This document shows, one piece after another, positions 22,737-35,626 of a DNA stretch of 64,000 bases (position 1 is its first letter; every line of letters begins with the position of its first letter). Location of the stretch: contig CM033395.1 in NCBI GenBank assembly GCA_019426215.1, positions 15,738,569 through 15,802,568 on the forward strand, read 5' to 3'. The notes beneath the pieces were generated by a model. The model ran no database searches and had not been told where the DNA came from. It saw nothing but the letters and a program-made list of their open reading frames with translations. This DNA comes from Buddleja alternifolia (lineage: Eukaryota; Streptophyta; Magnoliopsida; Lamiales; Scrophulariaceae). The position numbers and the translations under genes are program-made.

Positions 22737-24251
22737 TCAAGCGAACCACATCAACGCACAAAGTTGAACAAAAAGCAAGAAAGAGCATGACAGAAAACGA
22801 AAAACATGATAACTCAAAACAAAAGATAAGAGTACAATCATTAAGTTCAAAAGAAGATACATCCAATCATAGAACATAATAAAGCAGATAAAAAGGGGTG
22901 GGGAGACTCTCTCAACAACATCAACATCCTACGACTCATCCAATGTCGTCTCCTCCTCACTAGTCTCATCATCCTCCTCTTCCTCCTCATCATCCTAATC
23001 ATCCTCCTCCTCCTCCTCATCATTATCATCATCAGGAACGACAGCGAGCTCTGAAAGCTGGGGGTGCGGGCTGAGTGGAGCGAGCGGATCAAACTAGGGG
23101 AAATCGGGCCAAACCCCAGGCCAAGTGCCAAATGCGTTAGCCTGTATGGAACTCTCCATAAACTGCCATCGGCGGTATGCATCCCATCGAGCCTCAAGAA
23201 TATGCTAATCAATCTGTGTCATATTGGAATCCAAAGCTGTCACTTTAGAATCCAACTCAATTGCCCACTGCGGGATATCAAAAGCCACGCTGGAAAAAGA
23301 TGAGCCACGATGTGGGGCCGTACGGTGTGGCAGAGCAGGCAGAGCTGGAGCTACGGTAGACGATGTGGTAGGAGGTTGGCGGGCACGACGACTAGAAATA
23401 ATCTCGACATGCTCCATCAGAGAGTACTGAACGTTGGCGTCCTTGCACAAGGAGGTGATCAGAGATAGGAAACAAAGATTCTTCTTGGCACCAGCATACT
23501 CGATGATAGATTGAATCAATTACTTCTTAATCAGCTTGCCCACACTGATGTCGAGACACTGGTCAATAACATAGATAACCTTGACGCGCTCGCGAATATC
23601 AGTGCTCAAAGACAAGGTCGGCATGAAGTGAGCGAAAACAAAATAGTACCACGTGCAGGCCGTTGTGGTCAGGCCACTCACCTTTATAGACACCAACCAG
23701 GAATCTTTAAAACCTGTCCACGTGGACTCTGGATAGAAAAGGGCCGAGTGTATAGCACCGTAATAGATGTTTTTCAGAAACGTCCCAAACTGATCCGTTT
23801 GAGGGATGGGAACTTGGAGCACCACATTAATGTTTTTGGAAAAAATGCTCACATCCCGCCCCTGGACCCAAACCGATACTAAACGGTGCACATCTTCTGG
23901 CTTGCCGGTGGCATTAGCATAAACTTCTTTGACCAATGGAAGAATAGCCTCCCCGGGTTGCGTAGAAAAATGAACCCAATCTCTATTCCGGATATTAGTC
24001 TTGAAAGGTTCAATCAAGCAATCCAAAGCTCGCTCATCAACAACATTCGTTTTAGTCAACTTATCAAAGAAACACATGAAGGCGACTCGGCTAACAAATT
24101 TATTAGTATCGTAGTTAGACCAGGGATGATTCTCGGGATCAAAGTGACTGTCATCCAGCTGAGCTTCAGCCTCATAAGGCGGGTCATTCGCATGGGTAGA
24201 AGTGGTAGCCTTAGCCTTCCTTTTTGCTGCCCGAGAAAGTCGAATTCTCAT
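22737..24251 (-). pseudogene. Envelope-like ORF of element F, one frame with several stops
   Basis: A single frame of about 505 codons runs from the ATG at 24251 (MRIRLSRAAKRKAK) to the TGA at 22737. In-frame stops occur at 23520, 23205 and in the acidic tract near 22985 and 22930. It contains LVKEVYANATG and VWVQGRDVSI, which match the FYAN and VRG motifs of the plant transposon protein family (Pfam Transposase_32) often annotated as envelope-like in Athila elements. Further on come a conserved IIEYAGAKKNLCFLSLIT segment, an Asp/Glu-rich run (about 22930-23035) and a strongly hydrophobic tail of about 55 residues that could span a membrane. The reading frame was never shifted, so decay is by point mutation only. 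Confidence 0.75.
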
Positions 24252-25239
24252 TGCCAACCCCTCAACAATGTGTAAGCAGTCCGAAAAATAACGCACGATC
24301 CACCCACACCACCAAAATCAACTGCCACAATCAACAATGTACCCCCAAACTTCTTCAACGAACACACCCACTACCATTATAGCATCACGCAAAATCAGAA
24401 TAAGCTCAAGAATGATGTAGATTGATAAAACAAGTAATAAAATCAAACCCACAAAATTTTATCAACCCAATGAAGACTCTCAATCACCAACCATTACCAT
24501 AACATCATCAACAATCGAACAAATAACATCAACTCGTACCCTAAAAGTGACCACAAGGCATAAATGAACCTTAACTCAAAAATGGTAGACAAATAGCATA
24601 AAGTGAGGAGTGAAGCTTTACTTTACCCAAAGAAGATCAAAATGCGAGTTGAATTACGATGGTGGTGGCCCGATGACGGCGGGGGCGGTGTGAGGTGCGG
24701 ACGGCGGAGGTTTAGCTTGGAGGGGTGATTTTTGGTAGGAATTTTGGATTTTTAATCAATGGGAAAGGTAGGGAATAGGTTGGGTAGTGTGGATTCAAGA
24801 GGAATTTGAGAAATTTTGAGTGATGTGGGAGTAATTGAGATTTTTGTGAGGGGCAATTTTTGGGGTTTGAGGGTGAAATTAGGGCTCAAAGGATGAATTG
24901 GGGGAGAAATCCGTCGGTGCACTTTATATACACAGCGAACACCGCGGCGTTGGTGTCCAGTAGGCACAATGCTACCGCGGCGTTGGTTCTCTAATGCCGC
25001 GGCGTAGGTGTCCAGGGACCCCAACCCTGCGGCGTTGGATAATCAACCCCGTGGCATGCACCTCCCATGGTCCAAACGCTTTGGCTTCGGTTCAAAATGA
25101 CGCCAAAACGTTCCCCTATTGCTTCAAACACTTCAATAAAGGAAAAATGACGGCTTCTCTTGAACGATTGCCAAGGCGTTCGTTCCATTGGACAAACACC
25201 ACGCTTTACCTTTAGTATGATTGGTATCGGTTGCTTGTA
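24252..25239 (-). other. Spacer between integrase and envelope-like ORF of element F
   Basis: Noncoding. It contains a GC-rich array at about 24935-25055 built on CCGCGGCGTT. Versions of the same motif occur in the LTRs (about 21045-21065 and 32016-32120). Confidence 0.5.
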
Positions 25240-26591
25240 TCAAATTGTGTGAATGAATGGAATACCTGCGAACAAGACGAAAGCACTACTCAAAACATGA
25301 AAATGAGCGAAACAAAGAAATGACAAAACAAAACGAAAGAAAAAGGAAAAGAACTTGGGTTGCCTCCCAAGAAACGCTTGTTTATAGTCGTTAGCTTGAC
25401 TTAGGTGCAATAAATTTGGTGGATCAATGAGGGTAACGTGCAAACGGTCCCTCACACAACCATTTCCTTCATAGTGTTTCAAACGTTGGCCATTAACCGT
25501 GAAGGAACCCTTTATCTCGTGTGAAATTTCAACCACACCGGAGGGGCAAACTTTCATGACCGTGAACGGTCCAGGCCACTTAGAGCGTAGTTTACCGGGA
25601 AAAAGTCAGAGACGGGATTTTAATAAAAGGACCTGCTCTCCCTCGGTAAACTCCCTCGGTGTGATGCGCTTGTCGTGCCACCGTTTTGTACGTTCCTTGT
25701 AGATTTTTGCATTTTCATAGGCCTCTTGTTGGAACTCGTCCAGCTCGCTCAATTGCAACAACCTATGTTTGCCTACATCTTGCAAATCAAAATTAAGCAA
25801 TTTAATGGCCTAGAATGCCCTATGCTCTAGCTCAACAGGAAGGTGGCAAGCATTCCTGACATGTCTATAGGAGTCTTAAACGTGGTTCGATATGCCCAAA
25901 GGGCATCATCTAACTTAAGAGACCAATCCTTTCTAAATGAGTCTACCATTTTCTCAAGGATGCATTTAAGTTACCGATTTAACACTTCAACTTGACCACT
26001 CGTTTGAGGCTGGTACGGCGTGGAAATCTTATGTGTGACACCATATTTTTGTAAAACATTATCAAACTGTTTGTTGCAAAAATGAGTGCCACCATCACTT
26101 ACAATGGCTCGAGGGGTACCGAATCGAGTGAAAATGTGTTTTTTCAAAAATTTAACCACCACCCTCGAGTCATTCGTATGTAAAGCTTCCGCTTCGACCC
26201 ATTTAGACACATAATCAACCACTACTAGAATGTATTTATTAGAGCATGAGCTAGGGAATGGTCCCATAAAATCAATTCCCCAAACATCAAAGAGTTCGCA
26301 TTCTAGCATGTTATTTAAAGGCATTTCATGTTTACTCGAAATATTCCCAGTTCTTTGGCATTGATCACAAGAAGCTGCATATGCATGCATATCTTTAAAT
26401 AGAGAAGGCCAGAAAAAACCTGATTGGAGAATTTTGAGGCAGTCTTAGTGGGACCGAAGTAGCCACCTACCTCGCCATCATGACAATGGCTCATAATAGA
26501 TGTCATCTCCTCTGCCAGGGCACAACTCCTGATAATGCCATCTGCACAATTCTTAAACAAATATGGCTCTTCCCAAAAATAATGCTTGACA
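25240..26591 (-). pseudogene. Integrase region of element F, broken
   Basis: The zinc-binding part is partly legible ([17 protein letters not shown] near 26365). The core domain has GIDFMGP (about 26270), SDGGTHF (about 26090) and the glutamate segment SGQVEVLNR (about 26000), the three acidic positions of DDE integrases. Downstream, [17 protein letters not shown] (about 25700) and the C-terminal domain to 25240 are recognisable. Stops and frame changes at about 25971, 25800 and 25606 make it non-functional. Confidence 0.8.
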
Positions 26592-28110
26592 TCATATAAA
26601 AAATTTCTTCTTTTGATGAAAAGTAAGATCCGGGGGAAGTGCACCCGTGACAACATAATTTGCAAAATCAGCATACCAGGGGAAAGCACCATGAATTACC
26701 GCATACAATTGTTCATTCAGGAAATCTTCCCCAATTGGTTTTTCAATGATTGAATCGAAGATAGGAGCTTCAATCCTAGACAAATGGTCAGCTACCTCAT
26801 TCTCAACTCCCTTTTTATCCCTAATTTCTAGGTCAAATTCTTGGCAAAGAAGAATCCATCTAATAAGTCGAGGTTTGGCATCCTTCTTCGCAAGTAGATA
26901 CTTAAGTGCGGAGTGATCAGTGTAAACAATGACTTTGTTCAAGACAAGGTATGCATGAAACTTATCAAATGCAAATACTATATCTAGCAATTCCTTTTCC
27001 ATCGTGGCATAATTCAATTGAGCATCATTTAAAGTTCGACTAGCATAGTAAATGGTGTAAAATACCTTATCTTTCCTTTGACCTAGTACAGATCCCACTT
27101 CCGAATCACTAGCATCACACATAAGCTCAAACAGGAGATTCCAATCAGGAGGTGCCATGATGGGGGGCGGAAATCAATTCTTCCTTGAGAGTGTGAAAGA
27201 CCTGCAAACACTAATCATCAAAGTTAAACGGTGCATCTTTTACCAACAAATTAGACAATGGTTTAGCAATTTTTGAAAAATCTAAAATGAAACTCCTAGA
27301 AAACCCAGCATGACCAAGAAAACTACGGACGACATTCACCGATGTGGGTGGGGGAAGCTTTTCAATTACCTCAACCTTAGCTCTATCCACTTCAATCGCC
27401 TTGTGAGAGATTGGGTGGTCAACCACTATTCTTTCTTGTACCATAAAATGACATTTTTCCCAGTTTAACACAAGATTAGTCTCCTCACATTGTTTTACAA
27501 CTCGTTTTAAATGGTTTGGTTAAGACATGCATCGAAAGAAGTTCCAAAAACCGAAAAATCATCCATAAAAATTTCAAGGAAATCCTCAACCATGTCATGA
27601 AAAATAGCCACCATACAACGTTGAAAGGTGGCAGGGGCATTACATAGGCCAAATGGCATCTGTTTATACAAAAATGTGCCATAAGGACAAGTGAAAGTGG
27701 TTTTCTCTTGATTCTCGGATGTGATGACAATTTGATTATAGTCGGAGTAGCCATCTAGAAAATAATAAAACTCATGCCCCAGCTAACCTCTCAAGCATTT
27801 GATCAATGAAGGAAAGGGGAAAGTGGTCTTTCCATGTGGCCTCATTTAATTTTCAATAATTTGTTCACACTCGCCACTCGATGAACGTTCGTGTGGGAAT
27901 TAATTCATTGTTAGCATTGGTAATAACACTCATACCTCCTTTCATTGGGACCACTTGAGTTGGACTTACCCAATTGCTGTCGAAGATAGGATAGGTAATA
28001 CCTGCATCGAGTAGATTGATTACCTCCTTTTTAATGACTTCTTGCATCATTGGATTGAATCATCTTTGCGGTTGGATTGTGGGCTTATATTCATCCTCCA
28101 TAAGGGTCTT
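26592..28110 (-). pseudogene. Reverse transcriptase and RNase H of element F, broken
   Basis: RT begins near 28100 with NWVSPTQVVPMKGG (about 27960) and includes the catalytic FMDDFSVFG (about 27560) in a frame interrupted by stops. FLGHAGFSRSFI (about 27310) is the typical segment at the RT/RNase H border. RNase H follows with [16 protein letters not shown] (about 27120), YATMEKELL (about 27000) and [11 protein letters not shown] (about 26930). Several stops and frameshifts are present. Confidence 0.8.
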
Positions 28111-28170
28111 ATGCATACATACCATTGGACAAATCCCCTTAATGTCGGCTATTTTCCAACCAAAAGCCTT

Positions 28171-29457
28171 TTATTGGGCTTTCAACACCGTAAGCAACTT
28201 CTCTTCCATAATTTCTGTCAAAGATGAAGAGATTATAATAGGTAAGAATTTCGAATCTTGTAAGTAAGCATATTTGAGATGAGAAGGAAGAGGTTTAAGC
28301 TCAAGAGTTAGTGGTTCTTCAATCGAGGGCTTTGGTGGTGAAGTGATTGGTCTATCCAAATCTTCGAAATGAGGTCGGAAATTTCGTCTGTAAGGAGGAT
28401 TGGCCTCTAGAAAAGCATCAATATCCCTCAAGTTATCATTTTCCATCGTCTCATCCATGGGATTCACAAGACATGCCTCCACTTGGTCTTCATATTGATT
28501 TCCCTGAAAATGTTCAGCAATTAAAGTATCAAATGCATCAATGTAGAAACAAGTAGAATCATTAGATGGTGTTCGCATAGCATGATACACATTGATTCTC
28601 ACTTGCTCATCTCCCACTCTAAGAGTTAATTGACCATTGGAAATATCAATTAATGCTCGTTCGGTGGCGAGGAATGGTCGACCAAGAATAAGTGGTAACT
28701 CAACATCCTGCTCCATGTCTAGAACTACAAAGTCCACTGGGAAGATGAATTTTTTTACCTTCACTAAGACATCTTCCACTATTCCTTGTGGGTACTTGAT
28801 GGACCTATTAGCAAGTTGCAACAAGATAGTGGTAGGCTTGGGCTCGCCAAGTCCTAATTTCCTGAAAAGTGACAAAAGCAACAAATTAATACTAGCACCG
28901 GAATCACACAAGACTTTAGAAAAAGAAATAGAACTGATAGTGCAAGGAATTGTAAAGATCCCGGGATCCTTGAGCTTTTGAGGTAGCCTATTTTGCTATA
29001 TAGCCGAGCATTCTGCTGTAAGACCTATCGTTCCATGTTCCTCTAACTTTCGCTTGTTAGAAAAAATATCCTTAAGATATTTAGTGTAGCTCGGTATTTG
29101 CAACAAAGCATCTACAAGAGGAATGTTAAGGCGCAATTGTTTAAATATATTGAGAAACTTAGCAAATTGTTTATCTAACTTCCCTTTTTGTAATGCAAGT
29201 GGAAAAGGAGACCTTGGTTTGGGCAAGGAAGGTTCGGATGAGGAATGTCCCGAAACAAGGGAGAACGCAGCGGGGTTCTTTCCAGATTTGGACGCTGCCT
29301 CGTTTTCATCCAAACGATGTGGTGTATCATCCATTTTAACTCCCAATTCTAGATCGATGAGGTTCTTTCCACTACGAAGTGAAACCACTTGAACTTGTTC
29401 CTTGGGATTTTTCTCGGTATCACTTGGTAATGTGCCTTGGGTTCGTACCGAAAGCAT
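28171..29457 (-). pseudogene. Protease region of element F
   Basis: The active-site motif MCDSGASINLL at about 28910-28880 marks a retroviral-type aspartic protease, followed by PLILGRPFLAT (about 28690), the conserved flap-side segment. Upstream, 28996-29457 is the linker from gag with VVSLRSGKNL. A stop near 28995 separates the two. The downstream part reaches 28171 as an open frame. Confidence 0.75.
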
Positions 29458-30902
29458 GTTGGCAATTTGCCCAATTTAAGTCTCCAAGTTCTTTAGTGTG
29501 ACTTCTTGATTCTTTAAGCTCGCTTCTTGTCTCTTTGACTCCATTTCGTGAGATTGAAACTTTTGTTCTGTGGTCGACATGAACCTTTGCAACACATCTT
29601 CCAAATTATTCTTTTTCTCGGGTTGTTGTGGTTGTTGAAACCACCTTGCATTTGAAATGGAGGTTGTTGGAAACCTCGTTGGTTTTGCTGAAAACTGGAT
29701 GGTGGTGGTCTTGCTATATTCATATTTTGGTTCCACGAGAAATTTGGATGATTCCTCCATCCCGGATTGAAAGAGTTCGAGTAGGGATTGTTCTATTGAT
29801 GACTTGAATTTTCCATGAAGTTAGCACTTTCAACCGAGTTAGGTGCCCAAACAAATTTCCTTGTAGGCACTCAAAGTTTGTGTGATCACCTCCAGAATTT
29901 TCACAAGTGGCTTTGACTTGTTTCACCATACCTTGCATGAGTCCTAAAACATCTAATCTTTTGTTTAGGGCCTCCAATTGAACAGCGACTGCAGAACAAT
30001 CTCCAATTTCATACACTCCAGCAGGCTTCTTGGGCAACGTGATTCGTTTGGTTGGCCACTGATAGTTGTTTTTGGCCATTAGATCAATTAATGCTCAAGA
30101 TTCCTCGGGTGATTTGGTCATGATAGTACCTCCCGTGGTGGCATCTAGATTTGTATGGAGATTTGATCCCAACCTCAAATAGAAGATTTGCACAAGTGTT
30201 AGCACGATTAACCCTTGGTGTGGGCACTTCCTCAAAAGTTCCTTGAAATGCTCCCATGCCTTACGAAGTGATTCCCCCTCAAATTGACGAAAGATAGTGA
30301 TCTCATTTTTCATGGCGGCTGTCTTGCCTAGTGGAAAATACTTGGACAAAAATCTATCTGCCATTTGATCCCAAGTATGGATGGAGCCGGTTGGCAAAGA
30401 ATTGAACCATTGTTTATCTTTATCTTTGAGAGAGAATGGGAATAACAATATGCGTATGGCGTCGTCAGTGACTTCGTTGTTCTTTAAAGTATGGATAATC
30501 TCCAAGAATGTTGCTATATGAGCATGTGGATCATCATGGAGTAAACCGGAGAATTGAACCTGGTTCCCTATCATTTGGATCTACCCCCGGTAGGATTTGA
30601 AAAGTGTTAGCCTCTACCGGTGGTAGAACGATTGGCCCGGCGGCTCCTTGTATGTTTGGCATCATATAATCCCTTAAAGGGCGTGGTGGAGGTGCCTCTG
30701 GTTGTGCTTGAGGGATGCAAAGATTCGTAAGCTCTAGACGAACCGCTTATTCTAAGATAGCGGGATCTATATGAATAGGAAGATTCGGATCCATTGTGAC
30801 TTGATGTTTTTGAGCCTCTCTTTGTAGTCTTACCCCTCGAGTAAACGTTCGTTCAATCTCAAGGTCCAACTCCGCTAGTCCCACCCGACTAGTACGGGTC
30901 AT
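29458..30902 (-). pseudogene. Gag of element F, broken
   Basis: Reads from the ATG at 30902 (MTRTSRVGLAELDLEIER). The retrotransposon gag domain is visible at 30095-30574, with DDAIRILLFPFSLKDKDKQW and DRFLSKYFPLGKTAAM. A stop at about 30095 and frame changes near 30580, 29760 and 29475 break it. The C-terminal part is rich in Gln, Asn and Pro (about 29540-29720). Confidence 0.75.
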
Positions 30903-31026
30903 GCACTAAACGAGATCAACCTTACACAAAGAAAGACACACAAATTAAAAACAAAAGAAATGATCTAAGCTCAAGAATAAGAGAATCTCAATATTAGATA
31001 AAAATAGAAGTCCCCGGCAACGGCGG
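30903..31026 (-). other. Short leader and primer binding site of element F
   Basis: On the minus strand the LTR is followed by GCCGTTGCCGGGGACTTC (about 31006-31025). This corresponds to the TGGCGCCGTTGCCGGGGA site, complementary to the 3' end of tRNA-Asp, used by Athila-type elements. The first bases are degenerate. Confidence 0.65.
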
Positions 31027-32310
31027 TAAAAACTTGACACGACAAAATCCTATTAAGAGAACTAGGTCGCGTAAGTAGTAAAGTGGATGTTTAAGTCCGG
31101 GGTTATCGCATCCGCAGGGACAACTATAATCTAAGTACCAAGACTACTATATTAATCAAGTCTAAGTCAGATCAGTCGATAAAAGGTTGATTAGATTAAT
31201 TAATTAAGCAAGGTAAACACTAAAACAATTTAAAACCAAATAAGTGGAGAAAACAATAGAGAGACACGATTAAGGCACACGATTCAACCATTTATACATT
31301 TCAATTGTGATTAAGGTTCTATTGGATTATTAGATGGATTTAGCTAAGTGGAAATTCCCTGACGTACGTACTACCCAATCTCTTGGCATAGCAACCCTAC
31401 CCTTGTTAATGATTTCCTATATATCTCTATATGAAAATCCAGATTAACAAAGATGCATTTAAGGTCTAGGAATTCCCCACAAGAATGGAAAACAACCTAA
31501 AGAAACCGAGTTTATCTCTAGTCAGTTTAAATATAGGGTATTCAATATTTATATCTTCCCTAGGTTATTATCTCTCGATCTCTAACCTAAGCATTATATC
31601 GAACACTTGGTGATCAAGCAAGTGAAGCATTAAGATCAAATATTGAATACATAGCTAAAACCAATATTAATCCAATAAACACCAAAACAATCACAATAAT
31701 ATAAACGGCCTAGCCATAGCCTTAATCAAAACGTTTAGCTCATATTTATGTCACAAGTACAGATCTGAATCATACAAGACATAGAAGATTTGAATAAGTT
31801 TAAGATGTAAAAACTCCCTGATACTCGTGATGATTTCGATCCCTAGTTGAATTCTCCGTCATCTTGCAAATCCAGGCCTTCAAAGAGACATTATGACCTT
31901 CAATCTTCTCTCCAAGCTTTTTCTCCCTTTTTTAGTGTGTGTGGCTGCCACTATCTAATGTAAGTTAGGTTAAAAATAGCCTAAAAGGTCTATTTATATA
32001 GCAAGTGGCCGCCTCGAACGCCGCGGCGTTGGGTGGTGAGCGCCGTGGCGTTTCATGGTGAATGCCGCAATATTTACCTTTCTGCCTCCGATGCCATGGC
32101 GTTCCATGCTGGACGCCATGACTTTCACTTGAAATGATCCAAAAATGCTTTGTTTTGCCTTCTGTTCTTGCCCTTTGCCCCTAATGTTAACCTAATTTGA
32201 AAAGTCGGAGAAAACAGGGGTCAAAGCATCATATATAAACAAATTATCAAGGAAGCAATCAAAATCAAATTGATAACAGGGGAAAACTCGTGTAAAAATA
32301 AAATATATCA
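31027..32310 (-). repeat. 5' LTR of element F
   Basis: Homologous to 20061-21256, ending next to the primer site. It keeps the longer form of the GC-rich short-repeat block (32016-32120). Its right end TGATATA on the minus strand adjoins LINE ORF1 at 32311. Confidence 0.85.
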
Positions 32311-33071
32311 ATTATCTTTCTTCAGGCTAGGACATTGTTTATGCAAATGTATAAAAAATTTGCAGACCGTACAGATGGATGGCTTCCATTCATAAACCAC
32401 TAAGATCTTACACGTACCATTGAATTCATCATTCTCCGATGGTAATAACATGAAAATAATCTTTGGGAATTCCGAGTTCACATTTATGAGGACACATACT
32501 CTAGCATAATCAATATGATCCATCGAAAGAGTTATAACACCCGGATAGAGAGGCCATCCTATGGCGCTAGCAACTAAACCGAGTCCCTCAATTGTCCAAT
32601 ATTTGGTTGGAAGATAATGTAATTGTACCCATACTGGAACTTCTCGATGCACTTTCTTCTCTAATGTCATACCTACCCTTTATTTTTCTAAGAATAATGA
32701 CCCTTCAAAAATCCATGGTCCCCCTTCCAAGACATCTTGCATAGCCTCCTCCGACTTAAATTTGAAAAGGAAAAAACCAGTATCGGTAGCCTTAACTTCT
32801 TAAACACCTTTCCAAATTGAACAAACATAATTTTTTACACCTATGAAGTAGGGTTTTTTTTCCTATGAAATAACCCACCAATGTATTGCTCCAGCGTTTG
32901 GCTCCTAGGCCTACATGGTTCCAATTTGGTTTGACAAATTTAACACCATTATGTATTTCTGGTTCCACATATCGAAGCATAGTACGCTTAGAGGAGATGA
33001 AATCTAGCTGATTTGTGTATGAAGAGGGCCCAATACGTACATTGCCAACCATAAACGAAGGATGATCCTGC
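32311..33071 (-). pseudogene. LINE ORF1, middle part
   Basis: This holds a DUF4283-type RNA-binding region: VPVWVQLHYLPTKYWTIEGL near 32640, then IDYARVCVLINV. It is followed by a zinc-knuckle-like CTVCKFFIHLHKQCP near 32350. The upstream piece 32792-33052 has IHNGVKFVKPNW. Stops separate the pieces. It is bounded by element F on the left and element E on the right. Confidence 0.75.
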
Positions 33072-34749
33072 TATTGGGAATGTGCCCTTGATGCCAACGA
33101 GGAGTTAGAATAAAAGGCACGAGTTTATATTGTGCAACCTCTAATTGATATAAAGGCAACAATATGTTGTTTTTATAATTCTTGATGGCATCTATAAAGT
33201 CTTAAATGAACAACTAATCCATATGTGTCAAGGCAAACCTTAGCACTCCTTATAGTAGTTAAGGATATGGGCACTGGAAGGGTTTGATACTTGATCAATT
33301 AAATATTTCGCAAGTCAGAGAATCTCAATTGGGCATTGAGATTCGTATGAACTTGTATGACACATGCTTGGACAAAGGAGTGCCAGTCGAACACTATGGG
33401 ATAGTGGGAGTTTGTGTCATAGATACATTGATAGGATTAGTGTATTCAAACACGGTTCATAGTAATCCGATCACATGGGTCTTTACTTAGTAATTGTCAA
33501 TGATTGGATTATTGATTATGAAGGTATGCGTGAGCCTTAGACCTGAGGAGTTACGATCATAGTGTGCTTGTGACGTTGGATTCTGTCACTAGAGTAGTTA
33601 GGCCCAATTCACCTGTTAAAAGGTGGGGTTGACCTCGAAATGCGTTTCAATGGGCAAGTAGCATGTGAGGTGACTACCAAGAGGGAATTCACTGTCTCGA
33701 AAGTAAACTAGAAGTATCCTAAGCAATCATAGGTAAATGAGATTGAAAGTCTGAAGCCAGAGCTGATGAACTAACTCGTGTTTAGTAATCTCATATTACT
33801 ATGATTCTTAAGCATAACATCGAGTCCTGTGAGTTTGACATATTCCACGACTCTCACTCGATCGGGATATTTTAGTGAAGGACTTATACTCATACGGTAT
33901 TCATAATCTAGAGGTTCATAATGACATAGTCATTTCGTACTCGGTTGGGCTATGATGTGGGGCCACGGTGCTGGCTAGGTGTCACCGACATCCTTTGGTA
34001 TCCTCCCATTGCCAATTGAGATGAACCTAGAGAGTCGCGCTATAAAGGAATAGACGGGAAAATCAAGTCTTGTATTTGGAGGGTGTTCTGGTAATTTGTC
34101 CCTGGGTAGGACGAATTAATTTAATTGGTTGTTTAATTGGATTAAACAATGGTGAATTAAATTAATTAGTTTGAATATTTAATTGACTAGGTTAATTAAA
34201 TATTTAAACTATAATATTAGTTAATTAATTAACAAGAATATTGATTTAATCAATATATATTTAATTGGATTAAATGTTAATTGATTAATTAATTGGACTA
34301 AGTTGACTGGGTCAGCATAGCCCAATTACTGTCCAATAGCTCATATGGGCATGTACTGATGGGCCTAGTTGGAGGATTTATTTAATCCTCCAATACAAGC
34401 CAGAGAACACAATTGACTAGTTGAAAAACATAACGTTAAATCCTCCACCAGAAATACAATACAAAGAAAAGTTTTTTTCTTCCTTCTTTCTCTCGCTAGC
34501 CGCCTATGGAGATGGAGTCGGAGATTTCCCGGACTCATTTCCGCCGCGTGATGATCTAGAGAAAGTACAATTGAACCGTTGGAGAAGATTGAAGATTCGC
34601 AAGGATTGAAGATTGAATATGCGAAAAGGTAAGTTTTTCGTATTCATCTTTTTTTGTTAAAAATCAATGAAAGCCACAAATTGATCTTGGTTTGAGAATC
34701 CGAGTCTGTTTTTATTTTTCCGTTGCGCATGCCGACAAGATTCCCAATT
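33072..34749 (+). repeat. 5' LTR of element E
   Basis: Matches 53519-55197 nearly base for base, including the phrases TCGATCGGGATA and CGGTGCTGGCTAGGTGTCAC. Its first bases TATTGGGAATG are mutated from TGTTGAGAATC. It ends GATTCCCAA before the primer site. Confidence 0.85.
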
Positions 34750-34750
34750 G

Positions 34751-34763
34751 TGGAATCAGAGTC
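34751..34763 (+). other. Primer binding site of element E
   Basis: TGGAATCAGAGTC is close to TGGTATCAGAGC, the initiator tRNA-Met site, and lies directly after the LTR. Confidence 0.7.
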
Positions 34764-35626
34764 AAATTTGTTGGCTTTGTTGATGTTGTTTACGTGTTCT
34801 TCATGTTTATGTGATATATCGTGATTGAATTCGTATTTGGTAATTTGGAATTATCAATTGTACAAATCGAAAAATCTGTTATTAAATCTGAAATTGAATG
34901 TTTCAATCAATTTTTATTTTTTGGTAAAATCTGAAAATTAAGATTCAAATCACATTGATTGGGTCAAAAATTCTGAAATATTGGTGATTTGGAGTTATCA
35001 TGTTTGTTTTACAAATCTGAAATTTAAGATTGAAAAGTTCTGGGTTTGTAATCTGAATTTTGGAATCTGAATCTGAATTTTGTTTGCTAGAATTTAATCT
35101 GAAATTTTTATTAAAATTCCGCCGGAATCGCAAAAGGAGTTTTAGATGGAGAAGCCAAAACACACGACAGTGAAATTGGTGCATGATACACCGCTGTTCA
35201 TCGGAGCAACAGATATCGTATGCCATTGTTCGTCGGAGCAGTGTTGTTCGCCGCCGGGAGAAACTCCATGGAGTTTTCTGATTTGCTTCAGGAAAAGGGC
35301 TGCTGTGCATCGCTGAAATCGACTCCAATTCCGCTGGATTTGGTAGCTGAAATCAGCGACTGAATCGCCACCGTACGCCGCTTAGAGGCGGCACTGGGTT
35401 CGCCGCCTTATTTCGGAGAAGTCACTGTCTGCCGCTATAAGCAGCGGTTCGCTGAAATCGGGTGTCCGAGATGGGTCGATGAAATTCGCCATCTTATCGT
35501 TGTTCTAGGAACGGCGTTAGTCGGAAATGTAATGGACGCCACTGTCGCCGCCACATTCTTTGAAATCGGCGGCGCAACACCGGCGCGGCAATGGCGGCGT
35601 GATGAAGAAGAAGCAACAGGCGGGCT

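Larger units (their letters stand above)
20061..32310 (-). mobile_element. Athila-like Ty3/gypsy element F, complete but degenerate
   Basis: This full-length minus-strand element has a 5' LTR at 31027-32310, a primer site containing GCCGTTGCCGGGGA, gag, protease, RT, RNase H, integrase, an envelope-like ORF downstream of integrase, and a 3' LTR at 20061-21256. The gene order, the long LTRs and the Asp-type primer site fit the Athila lineage. The LTRs differ at many positions and in length, and all coding parts contain stops, so it is old. It splits LINE ORF1. No clear target duplication is visible. Confidence 0.85.

Noticed and set aside
22900..23040. TCC/TCA-rich simple repeat as an independent microsatellite
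   Set aside because: On the minus strand it is the in-frame Asp/Glu-rich part of the envelope-like ORF of F.
20056..32315. Target duplication for element F
   Set aside because: The bases beside the two LTR ends (ACCAG and ATTAT) do not match; either end erosion or a deletion on insertion.
35320..35620. GC-rich patch in the leader of E as a captured host exon
   Set aside because: Frames are short and show no recognisable protein; CGCC-rich sequence alone is not evidence of a gene.
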